Source: an uncultured Fretibacterium sp. (GTDB lineage: Bacteria > Synergistota > Synergistia > Synergistales > Aminobacteriaceae). From it: a stretch of DNA of 16,036 nt. The stretch is from the NCBI RefSeq assembly GCF_938040765.1, contig NZ_CALIAA010000055.1, positions 1 to 16,036 of the forward strand, given 5' to 3'. Position 1 is the first letter of the stretch. The number at the start of each line of letters is the position of its first letter. A model generated the notes under the pieces. The model made no database searches. It was not told the origin of the DNA and was given only the letters and a program-made list of their open reading frames with translations. A program made the position numbers and the translations under genes. Shown here one piece after another: positions 6,854 to 14,246 of this stretch.

Positions 6854-7602
6854 CCTATGACCTCCCGCAGGGCGCGGCAGTACTCGTTGAAGATGGGAAG
6901 CAGGCGCATCTCCTGGGTCCGGGGACGCGGGAGGTCCACGGTCAGGACCTTCCGGACCGTGCCGGGGCGCGGGGAGAGGACAAGAACCCGATCGGACAGG
7001 AACACGGCCTCGTCGATGCCGTGCGTGACGAAAAGGACCGTCTTTTGGGTGTCGCTCCAGATGCGGAGCAGCTCCATGTTCATGGTGTCCCGCGTGATGG
7101 CGTCCAGAGCCCCGAAGGGCTCGTCCATCAACAGGAGGGGCGGGCTGCAGGAGAGCGCGCGGGCGATGGAGACCCGCTGCTTCATCCCCCCGGAGAGCTC
7201 GTGAGGCAGGGCGTTTCTGAAGTCCGAGAGCCCGACCAGTTCGATCAGGGCATCGAGGTGCTCCCGATTCTCCTCCAGGGGGATTTTTTTGATCTTGAGG
7301 GGAAAGGCGATGTTCTCGAAGACGGTCTTCCAGGGAAGGAGCACCGCGCTCTGGAAGACGAAGCCGATGTCCCCGCGTCCGTACCCCGGGCCGAACCGCA
7401 CCTCCCCCGACGTCGGCCGCTCCAGGCCGGAGATCAGGCGAAGCAGCGTGGACTTGCCGCATCCGGACGGGCCGATGATGGAGACGAACTCCCCCCTGGG
7501 GACCTCGATGTCGATGTCCCGGAGCGCCTCCGTCTCCTTCCTGAGAAAGTTTCTGTAAACCTTCGACAACCCCGCAACCCCGAGAGACAGCTCCCGTGTC
7601 AT
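6850..7602 (-). CDS. ABC transporter ATP-binding protein, SsuB/TauB/ThiZ-like
   Basis: Cytoplasmic ATPase that powers the importer, 250 residues. All nucleotide-binding motifs are intact: Walker A GPSGCGKS (44-51), Q-loop FVFQSAVLLPW (81-91), signature LSGGMKQR (136-143), Walker B LLLMDEPFGALD (156-167) and switch His TH (193-194). The Q-loop and LLPW context match the nitrate/sulfonate/taurine group. An upstream in-frame ATG at 7650 would add 16 residues. I prefer 7602 because AAAGGGGAAACACG precedes it and because a candidate -10 box overlaps the upstream ATG, putting that ATG at or before the transcript start. It is the first gene of the five-gene unit and the only ATPase encoded with the two permeases, so it presumably forms a homodimer beneath both. 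Confidence 0.93.
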   Translation of the reverse strand: MTRELSLGVAGLSKVYRNFLRKETEALRDIDIEVPRGEFVSIIGPSGCGKSTLLRLISGLERPTSGEVRFGPGYGRGDIGFVFQSAVLLPWKTVFENIAFPLKIKKIPLEENREHLDALIELVGLSDFRNALPHELSGGMKQRVSIARALSCSPPLLLMDEPFGALDAITRDTMNMELLRIWSDTQKTVLFVTHGIDEAVFLSDRVLVLSPRPGTVRKVLTVDLPRPRTQEMRLLPIFNEYCRALREVIG

Positions 7603-7618
7603 CGTGTTTCCCCTTTCC

Positions 7619-7639
7619 GAGGTGAACCTGAGGTGAACC
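7619..7639. repeat. Tandem 10-bp direct repeat GAGGTGAACC in the ABC operon leader
   Basis: GAGGTGAACC occurs at 7619-7628 and again at 7630-7639, an 11-base period (about one helical turn). It lies between the candidate -10 box and the start codon of the ABC ATPase gene, in the expected 5' leader. This spacing suits a regulator binding one face of the DNA, or an RNA element near the ribosome site. Chance is possible for two copies. Confidence 0.5.
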
Positions 7640-7648
7640 CGAAAGCTC

Positions 7649-7654
7649 ATTCTA
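7649..7654 (-). promoter_or_regulatory. Candidate extended -10 promoter of the ABC/uridine phosphorylase operon
   Basis: The minus strand reads TGCTAGAAT: a TGn extension plus a five-of-six TATAAT match. The -35 region at normal spacing is GC-rich and does not match TTGACA, as can be tolerated with an extended -10. Transcription would begin near 7642, giving a leader of about 40 nt that contains the tandem repeats. Confidence 0.45.
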
Positions 7655-7713
7655 GCACAGCGTTCCGTCCGCGGGGAGCGGCACGCCGCCGGTATGCGAG
7701 GCCGAATCCCCCG

Positions 7714-7751
7714 AAAAGGCGGAGGACGGCGCGGACCCCGTGCCGTCCTCC
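7714..7751 (-). terminator. Probable intrinsic terminator after the amidohydrolase genes
   Basis: GGAGGACGGC at 7721-7730 and GCCGTCCTCC at 7742-7751 are perfect inverted repeats, a 10-bp GC-rich stem with an 11-nt loop. On the minus strand the stem is followed by GCC and TTTT (7714-7717), a short T-run, 33 bases past the amidohydrolase stop. It separates that unit from the promoter of the ABC unit. The short T-run and 3-nt offset make efficiency uncertain. Confidence 0.65.
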
Positions 7752-7783
7752 ACAGCTTTCGCCTCTCGAAGATGCGGTGCGCC

Positions 7784-9259
7784 TCAGAGGTCCCGGCCGG
7801 CCTCCGGGAACGATCCCGGGAACAGCTCCGCCGGGGACAGGGAGCCGTCGCTTCGCTCCCAGTAGCCCATGCGCATCTTCTCGTAGTAGGCCTGCGCCTG
7901 GTCGCGGAGGGCCGCCTCGTCGATCCCCGGGATGACGCGGTCGCGCATCACGAATCGGCCGTCGATGATCGAATGGCGCACCTCCCGAGACGTCCCGGAG
8001 TTGACGATGGTCCGCAGCGGATCGTCGATCGTGCCCACGTCCAGTCCATCGAGGTCGAGGACGATCATATCCGCGCGGGCCCCTACCGCGATGCGCCCCA
8101 GGTCCTCGCGGCCCAGCGCACGCGCGCCTCCCAGCGTCGCCGCCTCGAAGAAGTCCGCGTAGGTATTGCCCTCCAGGGATCGGTCCACGTGCCGGGCCAT
8201 GTAGCTTCCGATGCGGATGTTCGCCAGCATGTCCGGCGGAAAGGTGTCCGTCCCCATCGCCATGTTGACCCCGGCCTTCCGGTAGCGCCCGAACGACTCG
8301 AGCGCGACGCCGGAGGATGCGTAGACCAGCGGGCAGTGGATGACGGTCGTGCCCGTACGGGCCAGAAGCTCGACGTCGTTGCCCGTGGGCGCATCGTGAA
8401 TAGCGCTGTACCCCGGCACGTACATAGCGTGGGGGATCAGGGTCGTCTGCCCCAGGAAGCCGATTTTATCCAGGTACTGAAGCGGCGTGATCCCCTGGTG
8501 CTTTCGGACCCACGTGTACTCGAACGAGCCCTGAGCCGCATGCAGGCGCACGCGGCACCCGAGCTTATCGGCGGCCGCCTTCGTCGCCAGCAGGTTCTCC
8601 TCCGTCTGGGTCTCGATGCGCTCCGGCACCAGGACGCCGCGGACCAGCCCGCCGTAGGATCCATCGAACTCTTTGATGAAACGGATGGCCCGCTCCAGCC
8701 CCAGGCGCCCCTCGTCGTCCTTGAAGAGCACCTCTCCGGAGCCGTCGGGGTTGACGACCCTCGCGCCGGACTGGTAACTGGGCCCGAGGTAGACCCTCAA
8801 CCCCAGGTGCCCCGCGTGATGGGCCGCGGCCTCGATCTCCTCCAGAGTCTCCGCCCAGCGCTTGTAGTACACCGAGGTGATGGGCATGGACGTCGTGATC
8901 CCGTGCCGGATCAGCTGGACGTAAGCGTAAAGGGACTTGAACGCCTCCTCCTCCGCAGACATGATCTCGCGGCTGCCCCTCTCGTAATACGCACGGCTCC
9001 AGAGCAGGTGGCTCTGGATCGCGGCCGGAGCCTCGCAGTGGATCAGGCCGTGGTCGATGTCGCCCAGGGAGTCCAGGTCCACGAAGCCGGGGCTGAGGAT
9101 GGCGTTGCCGCAATCCAGCTCCTCGTCGCAGCGCCCCGGGTATTCACGGCCGACGAAGACGATCGTGTTTCCCTCGAACACCACCTGCCCGTCCCGCAGC
9201 AGGACGTGCCGCGATCCGTCGAACGCCACGACATACTTTGCGCTCAGTTTCGTCCTCAA
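7784..9259 (-). CDS. TRZ/ATZ-type amidohydrolase lacking the N-terminal HxH metal motif
   Basis: Member of the amidohydrolase superfamily (chlorohydrolase/deaminase branch), 491 residues. A β-sandwich segment (1-56, ending AILSPGF) leads into the TIM-barrel. Where relatives have D-x-H-x-H after PGF, this protein reads DLDSLGDIDHGLIH (61-74), so both HxH histidines are replaced (D63, L65). Other ligand positions seem present: H240 in RLHAAQ, H277 in IPHAMY, H309 in IHCP and D338 in GTDTF. It could use the nearby D/H residues (D69, H70, H74), belong to a subfamily with altered metal binding, or have lost hydrolase activity. The start is TTG at 9259; a stop lies in frame eight codons upstream, and AAAGGAG is 12 nt before the TTG. 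It follows the canonical relative by 21 bases. The substrate is not inferable beyond a cyclic or aminated heterocycle. Confidence 0.82.
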   Translation of the reverse strand: MRTKLSAKYVVAFDGSRHVLLRDGQVVFEGNTIVFVGREYPGRCDEELDCGNAILSPGFVDLDSLGDIDHGLIHCEAPAAIQSHLLWSRAYYERGSREIMSAEEEAFKSLYAYVQLIRHGITTSMPITSVYYKRWAETLEEIEAAAHHAGHLGLRVYLGPSYQSGARVVNPDGSGEVLFKDDEGRLGLERAIRFIKEFDGSYGGLVRGVLVPERIETQTEENLLATKAAADKLGCRVRLHAAQGSFEYTWVRKHQGITPLQYLDKIGFLGQTTLIPHAMYVPGYSAIHDAPTGNDVELLARTGTTVIHCPLVYASSGVALESFGRYRKAGVNMAMGTDTFPPDMLANIRIGSYMARHVDRSLEGNTYADFFEAATLGGARALGREDLGRIAVGARADMIVLDLDGLDVGTIDDPLRTIVNSGTSREVRHSIIDGRFVMRDRVIPGIDEAALRDQAQAYYEKMRMGYWERSDGSLSPAELFPGSFPEAGRDL

Positions 9260-9280
9260 TTTCGAAAAACGCTCCTTTCC

Positions 9281-10798
9281 CTATGGACGGCATGGCAGCG
9301 AATCGTAATCCACCCGCTGCTCGTCCAGCCAGCCCTGCGTGTGCCCCCAGAAGGTGCCCGGCAGCGCCATGTGCCGCTCCAGCCCGGCGCGCTCGATCAG
9401 GCGGCGGGCCTCCGCCTCGCCCTCCCTCAGCACCTCGTCCTCGTCCACGGACAGGACGCGGCGTCCCTCCATCAGTACGCGCCCGGCGACGACGACGGTC
9501 TCGAAATCGTGCCCCACCGCCTCGCAGATCACGCGGTGCACCGGCATGATGTTGGGGACCAGGTGCGGCTGCCAGAGGTTCATCACGGCGATATCCGCCT
9601 GCTTGCCCGGCTCGAGGGAACCGATCTCGTCCTCCCAGCCCAGTGCCTTCGCGGCGTCGATCGTGATCATCTCGAGCGTCTTGCCGTTCGGCAGCAGGAA
9701 GGGATCGTGGCAGAGCATGCGCTGGATCAGCTGGGTCTGCCGTGCGGACCGAAGGAGGTCGAACGGCGTGGAAGGAGAGTTCCCGTCCGTCGTAATCGCG
9801 ACGTTGGCGCCCAGACCGAGCAGTTCGGGGATCGGGCAGCGCCCGTTGACCTGACCGTAACCGGGCGCGCTGGCCACGTGCGTCCCCGTCTCCGCCAGGA
9901 TCATGGCCTCCTCGAAGGAGATGCCCGTGCAGTGCTGGATATGCACGTCCGGCCCCAGGAGCGCATACTCGCACCGATGGGCGAGCCGGATCATCCCGCC
10001 GAACGCCTCCGTGTGGATGCGCACCTTGTGCTTGGCCGCGACCTCCCGGACCCGGCGCATCATCAGCCGGTCATGGTCCGACAACGCCACGGCGACATCC
10101 GGCGCCGAGGGGCCGGAACCGAAGATCGACGTCAGCAGGACGAAGGGCGCGATAAACACCCGGATGCGCCCGTCGGCTCCTCCGTTCCACGCCTCGATGA
10201 CGGCCTCGGCCCCCTCCATCATGCCCTCGAAGGACACCTCCACCTCATGGCGGACGCCGTTCTTCCAGCGGCTGAACTTGCGCGGAAACGGCGGATTGCA
10301 GGGCCCGACGGCCACGACCCCTCGGATCCCCACGTCGGCATAGCCCCGCGCGTTGTTGTTCCCGAATACCGGGTCGTCGCTGCGCTGGGCCGAGCTGATG
10401 ACGCTGAGCCCGCAGGTCACCCCCATCTTCAGGCGCTCCAGGGCCGCCAGACGAGCCTCGACGTACCAGAACTCATCCGTCGTGTAATGGTGGTATGTGG
10501 GTGTGGCGATGTGCATCCAGTGACTGCGCGTATCCGAACCGATCGTCTTGAGCAGGGCGTGCCCCGCGTGTCCGTGCACATCGATCAGGCCCGGCAGGAT
10601 CGCCTTGTGAAGGCAGTCGATCTCCCGATCGGCGCTGTAGGACGCCTCGATATCCTCCGCTGGGCCCACTGCCGCAATCCGCGTCCCCTCCATGGCCACG
10701 GAGGCGTTCTCCAGAATGCGCCGCTCCGGGTCCATCGTGATCACGGTGCCCCTCTTCAGGACGAGATCCGCGTGTTTCCTTTTTCCATCCAAAGTCAT
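9281..10798 (-). CDS. TRZ/ATZ-type amidohydrolase (probable deaminase of a heterocyclic base)
   Basis: Cytoplasmic metal-dependent hydrolase of the cytosine/guanine deaminase and chlorohydrolase group, 505 residues. The signature is complete: HGH in GLIDVHGHAGH (H75, H77), RIHTEAFGG (H262), HIQHCTGIS (H289) and ITTDGNSPSTPFD (D338), the last being the catalytic Asp. The N- and C-terminal β-sandwich parts (LVLKRGTVITMD at 12-23; SLEPGKQADIAVMN after the barrel) are normal. Likely reactions are hydrolytic deamination of an amino-purine, amino-pyrimidine or triazine-like ring; the exact substrate cannot be read from sequence. The ATG at 10798 is only 3 nt after GGGAG, so a TTG two codons later (9 nt) is a possible real start. 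It follows the allantoinase-like gene by 125 bases and precedes the divergent relative by 21 bases. Confidence 0.87.
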   Translation of the reverse strand: MTLDGKRKHADLVLKRGTVITMDPERRILENASVAMEGTRIAAVGPAEDIEASYSADREIDCLHKAILPGLIDVHGHAGHALLKTIGSDTRSHWMHIATPTYHHYTTDEFWYVEARLAALERLKMGVTCGLSVISSAQRSDDPVFGNNNARGYADVGIRGVVAVGPCNPPFPRKFSRWKNGVRHEVEVSFEGMMEGAEAVIEAWNGGADGRIRVFIAPFVLLTSIFGSGPSAPDVAVALSDHDRLMMRRVREVAAKHKVRIHTEAFGGMIRLAHRCEYALLGPDVHIQHCTGISFEEAMILAETGTHVASAPGYGQVNGRCPIPELLGLGANVAITTDGNSPSTPFDLLRSARQTQLIQRMLCHDPFLLPNGKTLEMITIDAAKALGWEDEIGSLEPGKQADIAVMNLWQPHLVPNIMPVHRVICEAVGHDFETVVVAGRVLMEGRRVLSVDEDEVLREGEAEARRLIERAGLERHMALPGTFWGHTQGWLDEQRVDYDSLPCRP

Positions 10799-10923
10799 CA
10801 GCTCCCAATCTCACAGCCTGCCGCCGTGAGCGCGCGAATCTGCGCGACTGTCGCCCAAAGGGTCCTCAATTCCATATTGGGACTCCAGTTCGAAAATTTC
10901 CGATTCGGGGACATTCGCCCGGT

Positions 10924-12291
10924 TCAGAAACTGCCTCGCAGAAGCCTTCCGCTTCCGGGGTCCGCCGTTATCCCTCGGCCATCGAAGACGACCGCGCCGC
11001 GCACCAGCGTCGCGGTCACGCGCCCCTCGAACTCCATCCCCATATAGGGGCTGTGCTTGTTTTTATGAAGCAGCATCTCGGGAGCGAGCGTCCAGCGCGC
11101 GGAGGGGTCCAGGATCGTCAGGTCGGCATCGCTCCCGATCCTGATGACCCCCTTGCGGGGGTAGAGCCCCATCAGGCGAGCCGGGTTCTCGGAGACCAGC
11201 CGAACCAGCATCTCCACGCTCAGGCCCCGCCGCCTCACCCCATGGGTGAAGAGCGCGGGCAGCATGGTCTGTACGCCCTGGGCCCCGCCCCACATGTCCC
11301 AGAAGCTCCCGCTCGCCGGATTCTTCTGCGCGACGGTCGAGGGCGAGTGATCCGAGGAGATCACGTCCACCGAACCGCTCCGGACACAATCCCAAAGGGC
11401 CTCGACGGTCTCCCGCGTCCGCACGGGGGGCGTGCACTTCAGGACGCCCCCCAGCCGCTCCAGGTCGTCCTCGGAGAAGATCAGGTAGTGCGGGCAGGTC
11501 TCCACCGTCACCCGCGCCTCCCTCCGGGCCCGCGATACCCGATCGATCACCTCGGGCAGCGTGGCGTGGCAGATATGAACGCGCGCCCCCGTGGAACGGG
11601 CCATCTCCAACACCATGTCGACGGCCAGGAGCTCCGTGACGGGGGCGTGGGCCCCCAGGAAATCCCGCACCCCCGTGCGCCCGGCGGACCGGGCCGCCCG
11701 CTCGAGGGACGACGTCAGCGCCTCGTCCTCGCAGTGAACCCCCACCAGGAGGTCGTGTTTCTCCGCCTCGGCCAGCCCGCGGAAGAGCACGTCCGGGCGG
11801 GCATAGGGGAAGTCGCTGCCCGCAAAGCAGGTGAACGCCTTGAAGGCAATGGCGCCCCTTTCGCGCATCGCTTGCAGCTCCGCGACATTGTCGTCCACGA
11901 GGCCGCCCCACAGGGCATAGTCCACCACCGCGCGCTCCGCGGCGGCGCGTTTCTTGAGCTCCAGGCTCTCCACCGAGGTCACGGCCGGGGCCCCGGAGAG
12001 CGGCATGTCCACGACCGTACCGACCCCGCCGGCCGCGGCCGCGGCGGTGCCATGGGCAAAGTCCTCGCGGTCGGGGAACCCCGGGTCGTTGAAGTGAACG
12101 TGCATATCGACCACGGCGGGCAGGACCAGCATCCCGGCCGCGTCGATGACGCGCTCTCCCGCGTCGAGCGTCCCTCCGGCGGCCAGGGCCGCGATTTTGC
12201 CGTCCGCGATGCCGATGTCGGCCTCGACGAGCCCCGACGGGGCCGCGACGAGGCCATTGACGACCGTACAGGAAACTTGTCTCTCGATCAT
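10924..12291 (-). CDS. allB: Allantoinase-like cyclic amidohydrolase (AllB/dihydroorotase-hydantoinase family)
   Basis: Expected to open a cyclic amide or ureide ring, in the best case allantoin to allantoate. The 455 residues match the plan of E. coli AllB closely from memory: DMHVHFNDPG (63-71, H64 and H66), AFKAF (149-153, K151 as the carboxylated bridging Lys), VGVHCED (183-189, H186), VHICHATLPE (238-247, H242), ETCPHYL (264-270), LKCTPPVR (284-291) and SSDHSPS (312-318, D314). The C-terminal HKNKHSPYMG and LVRGAVVFDG also echo AllB. Dihydroorotase is less likely because TCPHYL and KCTPPVR with the HSPY tail are allantoinase-like, but hydantoinase remains possible. The ATG at 12291 follows CAGGT with 8 nt spacing. 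It lies 60 bases after the TRAP large permease, so it is probably in the same transcript. The usual partners (allantoate amidohydrolase, ureidoglycolate enzymes) are not in the window. Confidence 0.85.
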   Translation of the reverse strand: MIERQVSCTVVNGLVAAPSGLVEADIGIADGKIAALAAGGTLDAGERVIDAAGMLVLPAVVDMHVHFNDPGFPDREDFAHGTAAAAAGGVGTVVDMPLSGAPAVTSVESLELKKRAAAERAVVDYALWGGLVDDNVAELQAMRERGAIAFKAFTCFAGSDFPYARPDVLFRGLAEAEKHDLLVGVHCEDEALTSSLERAARSAGRTGVRDFLGAHAPVTELLAVDMVLEMARSTGARVHICHATLPEVIDRVSRARREARVTVETCPHYLIFSEDDLERLGGVLKCTPPVRTRETVEALWDCVRSGSVDVISSDHSPSTVAQKNPASGSFWDMWGGAQGVQTMLPALFTHGVRRRGLSVEMLVRLVSENPARLMGLYPRKGVIRIGSDADLTILDPSARWTLAPEMLLHKNKHSPYMGMEFEGRVTATLVRGAVVFDGRGITADPGSGRLLRGSF

Positions 12292-12351
12292 GGTTCTTTA
12301 CCTGCCTTGAGCATCATGGATGAAGCCTTCCCGAATCTCAGCGGAGAGGTC

Positions 12352-13653
12352 TCAGAACGCGACCTCGGGGAGCCACGTGACCAGGAAGGGAAAAGCGAAG
12401 ACCAGGAAGACAAAGAGCAGCATCACCATAAGGAAGGGCAGGGTCCCGACGATGACGGTGGAGATGGACCCCTCCTTTCGCACTCCCTGTACGACATACA
12501 GATTCATGCCCATGGGGGGCGTGATCAGGGCCAGTTCGGCCATCAATACGAGAAAGATGCCGAACCAGATGGGGTCTATCCCGACAGCCATCGTCATGGG
12601 ATAGACGATGGGTATGGTCCCGACGATCATTGCCAGGGCATCGAAGAAGCATCCCAGGATGAGATAAAAAATGGTCAACGCCAAAATCAGCGAGGAGGGC
12701 GAAGCGTTCAGGCGCGTGACAAAATCCGCCATGATCTCGGGGACCCCCATCAGCCCCAGGACAAACGTCAGGTAGAACGCGGCCGAGGTGATGAGAAGGA
12801 TCATGGCCGTTATCAGGATCGTTCTCTCGAAACACTCGTGCAGCATCTTGAAACTCAATCTCCCGGCCAGAGCGGTCAAGGCGAAGGCCCCGACGACCGC
12901 CAAAGCGGCCGACTCTGTGGGAGTGGCCCAACCGAGATAAATGCTGCCCATGACCAGCGTAAAGATCACCACAGGCGGAAGGAGGTCCTTCAGGCGCCGG
13001 AGTCGAACCCCCAGCGGGTCGACCGTCTCGGCCTCACTGCCCATACCGGGGCTGCGCAGTCCCCAGACCACGATGACCCCCATAAAGAGCAGGGCGAGCA
13101 GGATTCCCGGGATGATTCCCGCCAGATAGAGCTTGCCCACCGAGTTGCCCGTCATGGCCCCGTACAGGATCAGGTTGATCGATGGGGGAATGAGGATGCC
13201 CAGGGTCGCCCCGGCCGCGATGCTGCCCAGGACCATCCTCTGGTCGTATTTTCGATGTTCCAGGGCGGGAATGGCGATGGTGCCGATGGTTGCGGCGGTG
13301 GCGACGGAGGAGCCGGAGACGGCGGCCAGCATTCCGGAGGCGACGATGTTCGTGTGCAGCAACCCGCCGGGAAGCCAGTAGAGCCAGTCGGCCAGGGAGC
13401 GGTACATCTTGTCGGTGAAGCCCCCCCGAACCAGGATCTCTCCCAACAGGACAAAAAGCGGGATGGCCGTGAGGACAAAGTTGTTTCCCGCCCCCCAAAG
13501 CTGCGTCCCATACTCCAACGCAGCCGGTACCCCCAGATAGCCCACGGCTCCCGCGATGCTGATGGCGAACATGGCGACGGCCACATGGAACCCCAGAGCC
13601 ATCATCAGGATGAGCAGGCAGAACCCCGCCGCCGCGATCGAGACGTCTATCAC
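12352..13653 (-). CDS. TRAP transporter large permease (DctM family)
   Basis: Large membrane subunit of a TRAP-type, ion-gradient-driven importer of carboxylates or related anions. It has 433 residues with about twelve hydrophobic helices. Family motifs are present: AVSGSSVATAATIGTIAIP, GILIPPSINLILYG, GWATPTESAALAVVGAF and ITPPMGMNLYVVQGV. The GTG at 13653 overlaps the DctQ stop as GTGA and has GGAGGGG 8 nt upstream. A longer frame running back to 13851 is just the read-through of another frame over dctQ. It completes a P-Q-M set with the two genes upstream and is followed by the allantoinase-like gene after 60 bases, suggesting the transported solute is linked to the amidohydrolases. Confidence 0.93.
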   Translation of the reverse strand: MIDVSIAAAGFCLLILMMALGFHVAVAMFAISIAGAVGYLGVPAALEYGTQLWGAGNNFVLTAIPLFVLLGEILVRGGFTDKMYRSLADWLYWLPGGLLHTNIVASGMLAAVSGSSVATAATIGTIAIPALEHRKYDQRMVLGSIAAGATLGILIPPSINLILYGAMTGNSVGKLYLAGIIPGILLALLFMGVIVVWGLRSPGMGSEAETVDPLGVRLRRLKDLLPPVVIFTLVMGSIYLGWATPTESAALAVVGAFALTALAGRLSFKMLHECFERTILITAMILLITSAAFYLTFVLGLMGVPEIMADFVTRLNASPSSLILALTIFYLILGCFFDALAMIVGTIPIVYPMTMAVGIDPIWFGIFLVLMAELALITPPMGMNLYVVQGVRKEGSISTVIVGTLPFLMVMLLFVFLVFAFPFLVTWLPEVAF

Positions 13654-14246
13654 AGTTCCATCCCCTCCTCCCTGCGCTCCTCGAGGGCCTGAAGCTCCTC
13701 CTCCAGGTCCTTGTTGACGGATACGGGGCCGTAGAAATCGTTCAGTGCGTTGGACCCCGAAAAGAACAGTTTGACCGCGTGGACGGCATAGGCGCAGGAG
13801 ACCGCGGAGAAAAAGCCCAGGCCCAAAAGCCATATCGCCTGGGGAATCCACAGGGGGGTCTGGAGGGGGTTGACCGCACGGCTGCCGAACTCGACCGACT
13901 CCTCCAGGACGCGCGCCCCCCGCCAGGTCGAAAAGCAGGCGAAGCCCGCCATGGCGATCATCGCGAGCATGTTCAGAAAACGCTGCAGCCCTCTGGGAAG
14001 TCGGACGAGAAAGATATCGATACGGACATGGGTCTTGGCGATGACACCGCAGCCGGCCCCCGCGACGGCAATGATGGCAAGGACGTATCCGCCGATATCA
14101 TCGATGCCCTGGAAGGAGAAGGCGAACAGCTTGCGTCCCACGATCTCAACCGACATGGCAAAGGCCAATCCCAGGAGAACGTAGCCGGAAACGACGGCGA
14201 TCAGACGTCCCAGAGGCTCGAGCGCCTTTGAAATCGGATTGTTCAT
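13650..14246 (-). CDS. TRAP transporter small permease (DctQ family)
   Basis: Small membrane subunit that docks with DctM, 198 residues. Four hydrophobic segments are visible (about 15-37, 48-68, 90-108 and 132-155). The family signature surrounds VEIVGRKLFAFSFQGIDDIGGYVLAI, with the Arg-rich loop and the ThrHisValArgIleAsp motif (KTHVRIDIF) after helix 2. The C-terminal tail from about 175 is a Glu-rich predicted helix (LEEELQALEERREEGMEL), longer than in many DctQ proteins. The ATG at 14246 overlaps the binding-protein stop as ATGA; AGGG lies 11 nt upstream, so coupling probably matters. Confidence 0.9.
   Translation of the reverse strand: MNNPISKALEPLGRLIAVVSGYVLLGLAFAMSVEIVGRKLFAFSFQGIDDIGGYVLAIIAVAGAGCGVIAKTHVRIDIFLVRLPRGLQRFLNMLAMIAMAGFACFSTWRGARVLEESVEFGSRAVNPLQTPLWIPQAIWLLGLGFFSAVSCAYAVHAVKLFFSGSNALNDFYGPVSVNKDLEEELQALEERREEGMEL

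Noticed and set aside
7694..11047. A 1117-codon open frame on the plus strand opposite the two amidohydrolases and the start of the gap before the allantoinase-like gene.
   Set aside because: The minus-strand genes carry intact family motifs throughout. The plus-strand product is Arg/His/Asp-rich without domains, the usual shadow of GC-rich codon bias.
11053..13692. An 879-codon plus-strand frame opposite the allantoinase-like and DctM genes.
   Set aside because: Low-complexity Gln/Asp/Gly/His composition with no domain, exactly antisense to well-supported genes.
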